64,000 nt of DNA from Medicago truncatula. Its lineage: Eukaryota; Streptophyta; Magnoliopsida; Fabales; Fabaceae. Under the pieces are notes generated by a model that worked only from the letters and a program-made list of their open reading frames with translations, made no database searches and was not told where the DNA came from. The stretch lies in assembly GCF_003473485.1 (NCBI RefSeq), contig NC_053049.1:6200001-6264000 (forward strand), read 5' to 3'. Below, one piece after another: positions 1-13,100 of the stretch. The translations under genes and the position numbers were made by a program. Positions within the stretch are counted from its first letter, which is position 1. Each line of letters starts with the position of its first letter.

Positions 1-1989
1 TCTGGAAAAAAATATATTTTACAAGGATGCAAATCAAACCGAAAATTTTATAGGGGCGAAAACCGGAGATGATATATATTACAGGGGTGAAAAATACTAT
101 TAACCCTTAAATCTATGTTGATTTCTGCAAAACCAAATAGTGTTGAAGCAATGAATAATGGTAGATAAAACAACTAGCCTACATTGAGATGACCAATATG
201 TATGACCTCTAACCACTAGGTTATTTGACAAAAAAAACATACAAAAAAACAACAAAAAGAAAAACATGAAAGATGCATCTTAGAGCATATATTCGATTCG
301 GATAAAACAAGGACTCCCTCCACTTTAAACATTAAAATATTTTTTAGGGAAGTTTAATCATTAAAATATATATGCCCCTTACAATGTCATATTATCTATA
401 AACATTCATTAAGCAACCAGTACAAATCTAGTAAAAAATAAAACTTTTACATATTTTATTCCAATGATAAAAAAAATTAAGCAACCAACAATTTATTTTT
501 TTTTATTATAAGACTTACTCTCAATATTATTTTAAGGATTAAATAAATTTTTGGACTCCATAAATATATCAACTTTTTGTTTTAATCCCTCTAAAATTTT
601 CCTTAAATTTTTAAGCTCTATAAAATTTTCAATCGCAACTTATGGTTCCTATTTTTAAGTGAACTCGTGTATTTTTTACTTATGGTTCCTCTTAAAAATG
701 GACCAAAGATAGACTTTTAATATTTTAGTAAAAAATGAATTTTGTAATAATAAAAAGTCTAGAGCAAAAATAATATTTTATTCAAATTTAATAAAAATAG
801 TAAGACCTGGTCCACAAACTAACTTATCTATCTTTTATTTTTTGCTAAACATAAAACATTAACTCGTTTATTTCCCTCTCAAAAAAAATTATTAAATCAT
901 TTATTTTAACTTTTTTTTTGACAGAAAAATCATTTATTTTAATTAGTATATAAAAATAATTTCTGTAAAAATAATTAAATACGAATAAACATTTTATCAT
1001 GGATCCTAAGTAATAATTTTGATTAATTCATACGTGTGATGATAAGAGGGAGAAAACATTTCTTCTGAAGAGGAAGAAGACATTTCGTAATATTAACTAT
1101 TTCATTAGTGCAAATTAAGGATATACAACCTTTTCTCCCTTCAAAGGCTTGGAATTTATGGTGGTGAAAGCAGACTATGAACTTGTTCCATTATTAATAT
1201 CACAAATTTGAGATAAAACAATGCACAAAAATTTAATATGTGATTTGGTGACAGTGTGAATGCGATCAAAGACTAAACTTGGTCTTTGCATAAAATTTAT
1301 AGTAACACTAAAGTTAAAAAAAATAAAATTGTCCAATAGATTTGTTTTGCTGATTAATTAAATAATGTGACGCGTTTGTTGTTGTTGATGGCCTTTCGAT
1401 GTTTACTATGACTTTACTAACTTTTTTATTTTTCTAAGGAGAGGACTTTAATGAATGTTGATTTCACATTATACAAACACCCCTTGTGCTGATGGCTGCT
1501 TGCTGTAAGGGTCAGATATCTATTTTCAAATAAATACAACCACCCCTTATCGTCTTGCATGTCGTGTTATCTTGTACACGTGTCAATAAGAAAACCACGT
1601 GTACAAGGACCAATTTGATGGAAACGCTAAAAATTTTAGTTTTACTTTTTAAATACAACAATAATAATAATTACAACTATATAATTTTTTTTAAAGTTAA
1701 GTTAGCCAGCTTAAATTGGCACCGGAAGAACGAATTTCGAGATATATCGAGGATGAGCACACTCTCAGGTCTCAGGTCAATACCATCAGATCAACTCAAA
1801 TGAGTTTAATTACAACTATATAATTAAACACGAGCAATATCATGGATGAGTCAAACTAATTTTATTTTAAGTTCATCGACGCATATTTTGATTTTTTTTC
1901 CTGATTTTTTTTCGTATGTTCTGGATCGAATCAAACTTTTTCAAATAACATAAATAAATCTCAGTAAGAAAATGTCTAAATCAATTAGT
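1..1989. other. AT-rich intergenic DNA with repeat fragments
   Basis: No gene is recognisable here. Positions 1-112 look like one end of a non-autonomous transposon: a stretch ending in TTAACCCTTAA preceded by 'aggggtgaaaaatac'-type sequence. Positions 207-229 match the tail of the SINE-like repeat near 58640 (ctaac-cactaggttatttgac). Positions 530-720 resemble a dispersed 'ggactaaaa/ggtccct' type repeat. The remainder is low-complexity A/T sequence with short chance ORFs. Confidence 0.5.
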
Positions 1990-2264
1990 CATTTTGAACT
2001 ATATATAGAGAACATAGTTCTCACGTCGTGGTCGTTGTTGTTCTAGAGTTTCAAACAAGTAAAGAAAACTCTCCCATATGAGTTGATTAACATACGACGA
2101 TATTCAACATTGTTCATCCTCCTTATGTCATCGTTGTTGAGATGGTCATTAATTTGATCCTTCAAGTCACACAATGTAACATCAACACATACTCTAAATA
2201 GATTTGATTTTCCTATGTCGTAATAAATTAGGTTAGTGTTCATTTCTATTGGATGAGTGATCAT
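1990..2264 (-). mobile_element. Mutator-like transposase-associated N-terminal relic
   Basis: An ATG at 2264 opens a 73-codon frame containing DLKDQINDHLNN, RRMNNVEYRR and SYGRVFFTCLKL. These resemble the N-terminal block of MULE-type proteins common in legume genomes, where I recall the consensus as DLKDQL-x-R-D-T-R-R-V-x-V-E-Y-R-R followed by DVRTMFSIF. After a TAG at 2043-2045 the same frame goes on to DHDVRTMFSIYSS, which is exactly the next conserved block, so the stop is an inactivating mutation inside a formerly longer ORF. No terminal inverted repeats were identified. This is a dead fragment. The family assignment comes from remembered consensus, not from a search. Confidence 0.6.
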
Positions 2265-3925
2265 GTTTCTAAGATGTGAAGTAAAAATGAATCAAATACA
2301 TCAATTTATATAAGTTTTAGTGTGTCGTGAACAACAAAAATTATCAGCACATTGTGGACCACGAAAATTACCGATGTATTGAGGACCACATAAAATTTTT
2401 GTATTCGACTAATTTGGATTGCATAATCTCGAACATGTCAAATCCCCAATTCGTAAGTTTTTAAAAGTTTGGACATCAGTATATTAATAGGTTTTAGATT
2501 ATTTGAGCATATAATATTTTATCCAAAGCAAAGGATACTCACGGTCATCCTTACCTCAAATGAGATATAATAAAATTTATTGATTAAATATTATATGTAT
2601 AAAGAAAACAATCCCTTTCAGCTCTTTTGTGTTAACATTTTCTTTTTAAAAATATCATCAATTTTGAATACAAGTAACACATGTAACAAATAGATACGAA
2701 TAACATTAAATATTAAAAAAATGTAACAAACACGATATGAATATATGTCTGTTTTTTTTTCTTTATCATTTAAAGTGTAACAAACTAGATACGTATATTT
2801 ATACTTACTTTTTTATTATTCCAATTATACCCTTCAACAACTTTTTCTATAATAAAGATCATTGTTGGTTTCAACTAAAAAAAATAGATTATATATTTTT
2901 TGTTATATTATTGGTGTCATTGAAATAAATAATCGTGATTATTTTGATTTGTTATGACTTAAAAACAACAACCTTTATATTTTTAGTTTTAACCCAAATC
3001 AAAATTTCATACAAAAAACACTGTTAATAATTTTTAAACGTCAGCGCACTAAAAAAACGAAAAGACGGACACGTGAAAATAAAAAACACACACTAGTTTA
3101 TGACGCAATACTATTTTACTTATGATTTGGGTACATTAGACAAAACCGTGAAAGAGATGTATCAGCTATGAAACCTGTATACTTCAATACAGAGACGTAC
3201 TCATATCGGATACGTACGCACGAAGTATCATATTAATTATTTTAATTTTTAATAAATATTTTATCGGATACTTATGTGATACTCTACATATACACAAGGA
3301 TATTTCTAAGATACTTTATAGATACGTATCCTAGAAAAACATGAAGAGTAAAAAAGTGAGACAATGTTGTAAAAATTCATTATAAATGTATATGATTCAA
3401 TTTTAGATATGCATCAGTATAATTGATTCTCGATGAAACACTTAAAATTATATTTCTTGTGGAAGAACGTAGCGAGAGAGGTGATTCAGTTAGACAACAT
3501 TAAATAAAATTAATGTTAAGTTCTTTTAATGATGTTTCTCTCAATATCACATCATATGAAAATGTAATATGATTTATAAGAAAATTTTTAAAAAATTTAT
3601 TTTAATAATCACATGTACTATTTTTTAAAAATTGTATCTTTTATAATAATACAATAATAAAGAGTAATCAGTGTTAATTTTTCTTCAAATATAAGTTTTA
3701 TTATAAATCATTGTTAACGTATCATAAGTCATTACCGTATCGTATCTTAATTTTTTTTTAAAAACCGCTAATTCACGTACCCGTATTGTATTGTACCCGC
3801 ACCTGTATCACAATCGATCTTAGTTAGAAGAATTGTCTCGAGGCGGTGCAAGACAGCATATAATAGACGTGGACTCTCTTATACCAAACGTTGTCGTATC
3901 ACAAAGGGTTAGGTAACAAGTCACA
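2265..3925. other. Intergenic, AT-rich, with diverged dispersed repeat
   Basis: No gene is supported. Between about 3150 and 3805 the words 'gatacgtatcc', 'cggatacgtacg', 'cggatacttatg' and 'acgtacccgtattg' recur. This pattern suggests a degenerate dispersed repeat of about 650 bp, but I could not define its ends. ORFs here are short, low-complexity and lack family signatures. Confidence 0.4.
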
Positions 3926-4111
3926 GTTTGTCCACGTGTCACGTTTTAATTGGAAGAGCTGCCGTTGGCGTAATATAACAGCCAATCGATTTTTGCTATA
4001 AAAGCAAATCAGGTAAACTAAACTTCTTCATTCTTTTCTTCCCCATCGCTACAAAACCGGTTCCTTTGGAAAAGAGATTCATTCAAACCTAGCACCCAAT
4101 TCCGTTTCAAG
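3926..4111 (+). promoter_or_regulatory. Polyubiquitin core promoter and 5'UTR exon
   Basis: A G-box (CACGTG, 3933-3938) is followed at once by a second ACGT core (tcacgttt). A CCAAT motif lies near 3982 and a TATA box (TATAAAAG) at about 3997-4004. Transcription would then start near 4030, in a pyrimidine-rich leader typical of plant ubiquitin genes. The leader exon ends at 4111 with the donor context CAAG|GTATAA. The spacing of TATA, leader, intron and ATG is what is expected for a strong constitutive plant UBQ promoter. The transcription start is inferred. Confidence 0.7.
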
Positions 4112-6212
<2,101 letters not shown>

Positions 6213-7257
6213 GTATTTAGGTTTGTGTAGTTGTCTTTTATTGTGTGTTGAATCCTAAGCAGGTTTATGGTTTTCCAATTTCAGAACTTGTTGCATGGGT
6301 CTTGATAATGGCCCTTATCTTTAGTTTGTTGTGGTACTCGTATCTGTTCTCTTTCTCTTTGTTAAACTTAATGAATATGAACTAATTGCTGTCATTCAGA
6401 GATTAAGTACTCTTTTGTTTTTAATCTGAAGTTCAAAATATTATTGTATTTTCGATTCATTACTGCTACGCTTGAAGTTGGAGGAAGTAGAAGTTGTGTT
6501 ATATCATGTGTTATTTTGAATTTTTTCTCTCTCTTGTTACAGAACAGTAAAATTCTGAAAAATATAAGCCATATGTGGAGAATTAAAATGGTTCCATTAA
6601 GAATATAGAAATGATCCCCTCAGAAAAAGAAAAAAAAAGAATGTAGAAAGGGCATGTTCTGTGACAAACCATACTCACACCTTACCACAACCTTATAACT
6701 CAACTACAACATAAGAGTTTTACAGACAAAAAAATAAAGAAAAGACGATCATCCAAATGATGGGGTTTATTAAAAGAATTGCTAAAAAAATGAGTGCAGG
6801 AGATTTATAAACTACTACATTTTTTGCTGATCATCAACTACAGTTTATGAAAAAAAAAGTCCATTTAAAGTTCTGTTTGGTTACAGACCAGATGTTTTTT
6901 TGTACCATTAGAGCATCTCCTACTGCAAATTGCAAAAAAAATCAAACTTGGTTTCATAACCACTATTAAGTGACTCTCACAATGTCACATCACGTCGCTT
7001 ACGATATTCAATCTTTCAATATTTTTCTTTTATTTACACTCAACTTTTAATTTGACAATACTTTTATTTGCACTCAACTTTTAATTAGATGATATACAAG
7101 GAAAACCGGGGCAGGAGATTAAAATACTACAACATACAAGCAACAGTTCATTATTCTACTAATTTCATTTAGATACCTCCATTGAAGTGCTCTTACAAAC
7201 CAGATTTGTCATGACATGAATTAATTGCTTGCTTTTTTTCTCTGTTATATTCCACAG
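6213..7257 (+). other. Polyubiquitin 3'UTR and AT-rich flank
   Basis: Positions 6213 to about 6400 are T-rich sequence consistent with the polyubiquitin 3'UTR, but no unambiguous AATAAA signal is visible ('aatgaat' near 6370 is the closest). The rest is intergenic, with a MITE candidate at 6908-7196. Confidence 0.5.
6908..7196. repeat. Candidate MITE (GAGCATCTCC / GAGCACTTC ends)
   Basis: The left end reads TTAGAGCATCTCCTACTGC. The right end, read on the other strand, is GTAAGAGCACTTCAATGGAGG, so the termini form an imperfect inverted pair about 289 bp apart. 'AGAGCATCTCC'-type ends are typical of abundant plant non-autonomous DNA transposons. The internal sequence is A/T-rich and non-coding. 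No clean target duplication was found. A single end with a similar motif (aagagcaacttcaacgg) lies at about 48862. Confidence 0.4.
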
Positions 7258-7392
7258 GCAAAAAGGACTATACCTGATAGAAGTGGTGTGAGTGAGAAAG
7301 AAGCTGTTTATGAGTTGTCAAAAAAACTGGGTCAAGAGATGCAAACTCTACCACATTTCATGTTGAGTAGGATTATCAACCAGAGTCCTTAA
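7258..7392 (+). other. Orphan terminal-exon-like ORF, unknown
   Basis: A T-rich tract ending in CCACAG (acceptor-like, 7252-7257) precedes a 45-codon open frame that ends in TAA at 7390-7392. The peptide starts AKRTIPDRSGVSEKEAVYEL and is less low-complexity than its surroundings. I do not recognise the family. It could be a transposed 3' exon or chance. No upstream exon was found. Confidence 0.25.
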
Positions 7393-7684
7393 TAGAAGAA
7401 CTCCATTTAAATTCTGGTTTAGTCAAAACAAATTTTAGCACGACAAGAATTCTTTGCTTGCCTTTTCTTTCTTATGCATGTGTCAGGTTGTACTAAGTAA
7501 TTCCTATATTTCATTCAACTTGAAAATGGAATAATTGGTGTAAGCAGAAAAGAAAAAATACATGGAGGGGAAAAGAAAGTAGCTGGAATGATTTACCAGA
7601 AATTCCAAAGTGTTAAATGTATTCCAAGTTGAGGTACAAGGTTCTCAACTAAATCTAATGAAAGAAGACGTGTTGCTGTCCTAG

Positions 7685-8068
7685 AACACTGAAAATCTGG
7701 GCACAGGGAACACTTTTGCTGCTGAAATATTGGGTGCCATGAGAGCTGTAGAGCTTGCGGGTCAATATAATTGGAAATATCTTTGGTTGGAATCAGATTC
7801 TGTCCTGGTTGTCCAAGCCTTCAGCAACAAAAATCTTGTACCTTGGCAGTTAAGAAACCGCTGGGAAAATTGCATTGCTCTCTTATCTTCAATGAACTTC
7901 ATGGCATCCCATGTGTATAGAGAAGGTAACCTATGTGCAGACATGCTTGCCACTATTGGTCTCTCCTCTAATGTATTAACTGTGTGGCTTTCTCCACCTT
8001 CTTGTATTAGGGAGTTTGTTGTTAAGAACAAGTTAGGAATGCCTAACTTCAGATTTGTTAATATGTAG
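7685..8068 (+). mobile_element. RNase H-fold (RVT_3) relic of a LINE-type element
   Basis: The open frame reads NTFAAEILGAMRAVELA, then LWLESDSVLVVQAF, then PWQLRNRWENC and SHVYREGNLCADMLA. This is the order of conserved blocks in plant RNase H-like domains of non-LTR elements. The first acidic motif lies outside the frame, while the E, D (ESDS) and the final D (CAD) are present. The domain ends at TAG 8066-8068 after a typical diverged tail. No reverse transcriptase or initiator ATG is attached, so this is a 3' fragment. A domesticated RNase H-like gene is less likely. Confidence 0.65.
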
Positions 8069-8641
8069 GGAGGTTTGGTTTGGTCCCCCTCCTTTTTTGT
8101 CTCCTTCTTAATATATTTTGGTAGTCTAGCACTTTGCTAGCTACTTTCTTTTTGCAAAAAAAAATAATTTTTTTTTTATCATACAAGTATATGTTAATGT
8201 ATTCAAAACTTTAGCTTACACTTTCTATCATTCACTCATATTTGTAAGATCATCATATGATAGTTCATCCTTCTCCTCTATTAATAATGACAAATCCTTC
8301 TTGTGGGAAGACCCAAAAGAAATATAATAAGGTATTTATAACTGAAAACAAATGTGTAGTAATGTGTTAAATACAAGTATATGAAACATGGCCCTTAGTG
8401 AGTTTGAGGCTTTGATCTGCTACTTGTCATCACAAAAGAAGAATATATGATAATCATAAAAGTTTCATATTGAATATGCAGTCACAAGAACAATCCAATG
8501 TGTCAGAGTACATATGCAAGTGTTTTCCTTCTCTTCTTATCCTTCATGTGATTTAATGTCATTGTCTTTTCTCTCATGACATATTTCAACACACTGAATA
8601 TTCCTACACATACATGATTCTACATCCTTGTCTAAATGCAA
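8069..8641. other. Intergenic spacer between RNase H relic and TNL relic
   Basis: This AT-rich stretch contains an A-run at about 8156-8180, which could be the poly(A) end of the LINE-type fragment just upstream. No gene, tRNA or promoter could be supported. Confidence 0.4.
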
Positions 8642-9435
8642 CATGCCTAAAAGACTCAAATTCTGAGGTATATATTGGGCATATTCCACACTCTTTCACA
8701 CTGAGAAAACAATCATATTCCTCACTATCAGTTGTAACATTGAATTCAAAAGAAACATTTCCTTCATTGATGTATTGTATGATACCGAAACAGTATGGGT
8801 CATACCATACAAAAACATATCCAAATTTGTTACAGGTTCACTATGCCACTCGGAAGAAACTCCCACCTGACTGCCATCTTCCCTATAACATTTGCATTGA
8901 ATTTTAGCACCGCTGCCACGCTCATTCTTCATTCCATTGGATGGAGAAACAACCACTGCAAAAATGAATCCCAACGAGTAATATATGTCCGAAAATCCAA
9001 TAGTTAGTTTGGAATCTGATGTTTTGTATTTGAGCTTGCTTGGAATTCTGCTTCCTGGTAAATACACCACAACACTATCATAATTGTAGCTATGAGTTTC
9101 TGAACAACGTTTATGTACTAGTACATTATACAATGCAACACTCTTCATAACTAGAATTGTGTCTTCCGTGATGCAATTGAGTGACAGGTCATTTGATTCC
9201 AACATTTTTCCATTATTGAATGAAATATATTTCTCATCTCCATTCTTATGTTTTGACGTAGTCTTCAAAGTTGATACTTCAACCAATGAGGTGCAGTTTT
9301 AAGCGCAAAATTCTTTGATGTGTTCAGGAAGCTCTGGCAAAGAAAGAAACATTTTACAATTGTTTAAGGATAGAGTTGCTAGGTTTGAGAGATACTTGAT
9401 GTTTGTAGGCAAAATCTTCACATTGCTTCCATCTA
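8642..9435 (-). pseudogene. TNL 3' fragment (last LRRs plus C-JID), dead
   Basis: Read on the minus strand, the fragment begins in an LRR (LDGSNVKILPTNIKYLSNLA, then SLPELPEHIKEF). It continues through the post-LRR C-JID domain (NCTSLVEVSTLK, then LGFIFAVVVSPSNGMK) and ends with VKECGICPIYTSEFESF. The same order occurs in TNL1 of this window. It is broken twice: an in-frame TAA at 9301-9299 where TNL1 has Asp (QADNCTS), and a frameshift near 8700 that moves the VKECG block into another frame. The TIR, NB-ARC and most LRRs are absent. A copia fragment abuts its 5' side at 9446. It is a remnant of a fourth member of the TNL cluster. Confidence 0.85.
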
Positions 9436-9445
9436 GAATATTGTG

Positions 9446-9900
9446 CTTAAGGAGCTAATGGTTGAAGTGATCAATCAAACTGCTAATTGATAACAAGTCA
9501 GCAATAAATCTAGCGAAGAACCCATTGTTACATGGCAGAAGCAAACACATTGTTACATGCATTGTCCAACTGAGTCTCCAATTGCAGATGCCTTGACTAA
9601 TGGAGTGAATGTTGATGGGTTTTTGTTACTTAGAGATGAACTAGGAGAAATTCAATTTGATGAATACAAGGTTGAATTAAGAGAGAATGGTGTGAGTAAT
9701 TCAACCATGATGGTAGTTAATATAGTTAGCTGTGTAACTATTTTACTTGTGTTGCAAGTCTAAAAATACCATTGTATATGTAATTGGTTTTACTACTGAG
9801 ATTCAATGATAAGTTATATACACAATTGATCATATCCTCTTTCAATCATTTCTTCTTTCTTTCTCATTTTCTCAGTGTGTGTAAGTGTTCTTACACTAAC
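9446..9900 (+). mobile_element. Ty1/copia pol 3' end and probable LTR remnant
   Basis: LKELMVEVINQ is followed, after a one-base frameshift, by LLIDNKSAINLAKNPLLHGR, a textbook copia RNase H C-terminal block. A second frame then reads CPTESPIADALTNGVNVDGF and LLRDELGEI, which is the usual copia polyprotein terminus. Downstream, 9690-9900 has the look of an LTR (short T-rich tracts, several TG and CA dinucleotides) but its borders are unclear. Two frame changes within about 120 bp show that it is inactive. It truncates the TNL relic on its left. Confidence 0.75.
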
Positions 9901-10189
9901 AGCTCATACGTTAGTAAAGATGTAGATGTAAGGATGAATAGATATAAGATTAGCATTCAAATTTCCGATGAAGATATATGTATTGTCGTTGTGCTTATTA
10001 ATGTCGGATATCATTTTCTGGACGAAATTTGCAAGAAAAGGAGAAACTTTTTGATGATTTATTTTATCATTATTATTATTATATAATTTAAGGATTAAGT
10101 ACGAGAGTGATATACAGTGAACTAAATTGATGGTTTATAAATTGTTCAAAAATATAGGAAATATAACAAGCATAATAATAAGGTAAATT

Positions 10190-13100
10190 CTAAAATGGAG
10201 GTGACAGTCTCATTATGGCATAATTTCCTTCAAGCGTCTCATAATTCGAATCCAACTCCCGCTTCTTCTTTTTTAGATTATCAATCTTCTCACGGGTTTG
10301 TATGGTCGTAGAGGCTACATTTTTAGCTTCTTCCACAATTTCAGTTCTCTTCTCCTTACATTTTGAGCAAGCATCCTCTAACTGTGACTTCTCTTGTTGA
10401 ACCTTACGTGCTTTCTCCTCGAGCAAACGAATCTGTGCTTTGATATCTTCAATTTCAACATCCCTGGCCTTGATCTTATCCTCAGCGGCACTGATAGACT
10501 CGTCAAACTTCATAATCTTGTATTTGGATGCTTGAAGCTTGGACATTGAATCTTTATGATCCACATTAAGATGTTGAAGAGTAACATTGCCCAGTTTTCC
10601 TTCATCAATATTCACTGTGGCTTCTGTGAAGATTCTGGCGAAATCAGTAATACCAGAACTTTGTTTCTCAGAAAGCTCATTAGCTCTATAATTGAGTTTA
10701 ACTAATAAAGCTTTCACCTCTTCTCCAAGAGTCACATCATTGGGTAAATGTTTCAATAAGTTTCTTGAAAATACCAAATCCCTTAATTCATCCAGCAGCA
10801 TCTTGATTGACTCACTCTGAGTTTCAGTAGCTTCAGCTTGTGGCGTAGATTGAGAAGCCTGTGAAGAATGACCAAGTTCACCAGATAAGAGTTTTTCCAT
10901 GATTGCCAAAGGGTCTTCTTCAAGGATTTTCTTATATTCAGAATAGTCGATAGGAGAATATTCTGAATCCTTTGAAGGTTTACTTGAAGAACTCTCAGCA
11001 GCCATTGAAGCGTTTGGATTTAGTTTGTTAGTATAAGAATAAGATGGAATCTGTAGATTCTTCACTAATGGTGGCGGTGATTGTTGAAGATTCTTAGTTT
11101 CCTGGTAATGAAACAATCAACCATAAGTATTATTAAGGAATAAAGTAGTTTGCATTAAGAATGAAAGTTGTTTCATGTCACTAAGGAATAAAGAAAAACC
11201 TCATCTGTCTTCGACCTGTCTGTTGAATTTAATCTTGTCGGAGAAATAGAAGAGTGTAAATCATCATCACTGGAAAACTTTTGTCTCTGTTGAAAGGTGA
11301 GAAAAGTGAATGACAAGTTAAAATGAAATAAAAAAATAAATTCACATGCAAAAATAAATCTGTTTTTGCTCTTAGCTATAAAAAATTGTTTTCCCCCCTA
11401 ACCCAGAAGAAATTTTGGTTTTGGTCTTATACCTCTAATTCACAGAGGAAAACTATTCTAATAATTTGGAATTTGGCAACGAGGTATGTACCATCTGGAT
11501 AAAGGCCCATTGTGGCCAAATAGGTTACTCAGCATATTTGGTGTGTCCACTATCTCCTTGTAACTGATTTTGTAACCTCCGTTCAATTTGAATTAATGAG
11601 AATAACTTTCAAAGTCTCTTGCAATCCATTTTATTCTCTCAATTATATTGATATTAATTGTTTGGGTTTTTATGTTGTTCATCAATTTTGTTAATAAGTA
11701 AAGTATGATGAAATATTGTTCCAAGTTCCAACCATGGAGCGAACTTAGGTAATAAAACTGGAATACTTCTTATTGACTTGACATTAACATAACACTCATT
11801 AACAAATTGAGTCCAAACAGTTGGTTTTGAATTTAGTATATGTAATATTTGTTCATGTTGGTTTCAATACTTGTAATATATGAACAGTATTAATTTTAGG
11901 ATGTGCTATAATATTGTTCTAATTGCTCCTCTCACAGATTATTTTTTTTACACCCTTTCAAAGTAAGTTGTTCCTCTCATAAAGATGAACTCAACGTAAA
12001 AATGCACTACAAAGATTAAAACAAAACAACAATGATCAAGGTTATAAAAAAAATGATGATCGAAAACAAAATTTCTTTATTTGAGGGGATGGTGTGCGAA
12101 AAGAACATATATGTGTATGTGGGTGTAGTGTGTGAGTGTTTGTGTGTGTGCGCGCACACACGTGCCACTGTACTTTCTTCATTAGGCTCTATAGAATGGG
12201 TTTTATGCTGAGCTTTCATTTTCCGTTGCTTAGAAACATTGCTAAAACACTATTTGAAAAGAGTAAGAGGATGAGTGCGATATATTTAGATGGAATGAAG
12301 AGGTCAAAGGTGCAAATATTACCTTATCAAAAGACGACTCTACATCAGAATCTCCTCCAGTAGAATCCTTCTCCTTCTCGAATTGTTCATGTTTGTTGGA
12401 AGAAGTTTCAGTTTCATCTCCAGACTTCGCAGAACTCTCATGAACAATCTTAAATTTCATAATTTCTTTGGAATTATCGTCATCATCCAAAGTTTCTTTC
12501 TGTTGAGGATTTTCATGTACCTGAGTATCATTACAGGCTAAAGAAAAAGAAATGGTGAGGCTGACAAAGAAAAAATCGACTATCTTAAAGATTTAAAAGT
12601 TACAAGTTAGGCAATTGCAATTCAGTGAAAAAGAAAGCACGCAATTGCAATTAATAAGGGTGTGGTTATGTGCATAATAATAGATTTAAAGGTAACTCTA
12701 CTCTCTGAGACGATTTTAAAATTTGACGATGAAGGAAAATGAAATAAAGCAGTCTATATAATGTTTAGATATATGATTGTTTATAAAATATTGTCAGTTT
12801 CATCTGGTTTCTCTCAAATTGACTTGGAAAGGGAAGAACTATGGACTATATTTTAAATGCTATTCAAAATATATTGTACGGCAGGATTGACTAACAACAT
12901 TAGAAAGATATCATATAACATTTGTGAAAGAGAGCAAAAAGTTTCATACCAATTAAACATTCATATGAACTGTGAAAATTTTCATTCAAGTCCGATTGTT
13001 GGTTCTGTATGCCAGTACCTTCCTTCTCATCATCTCCCTCATCATAGCCTTCACCTGATCTTGATTCAAATTGAATTTCCTCATACAACTCTAATTCTAA

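Noticed and set aside
12127..12165. GT/GC-rich run that could form Z-DNA
   Set aside because: It is a simple dinucleotide repeat inside TNL1 intron 5, without evidence of function.
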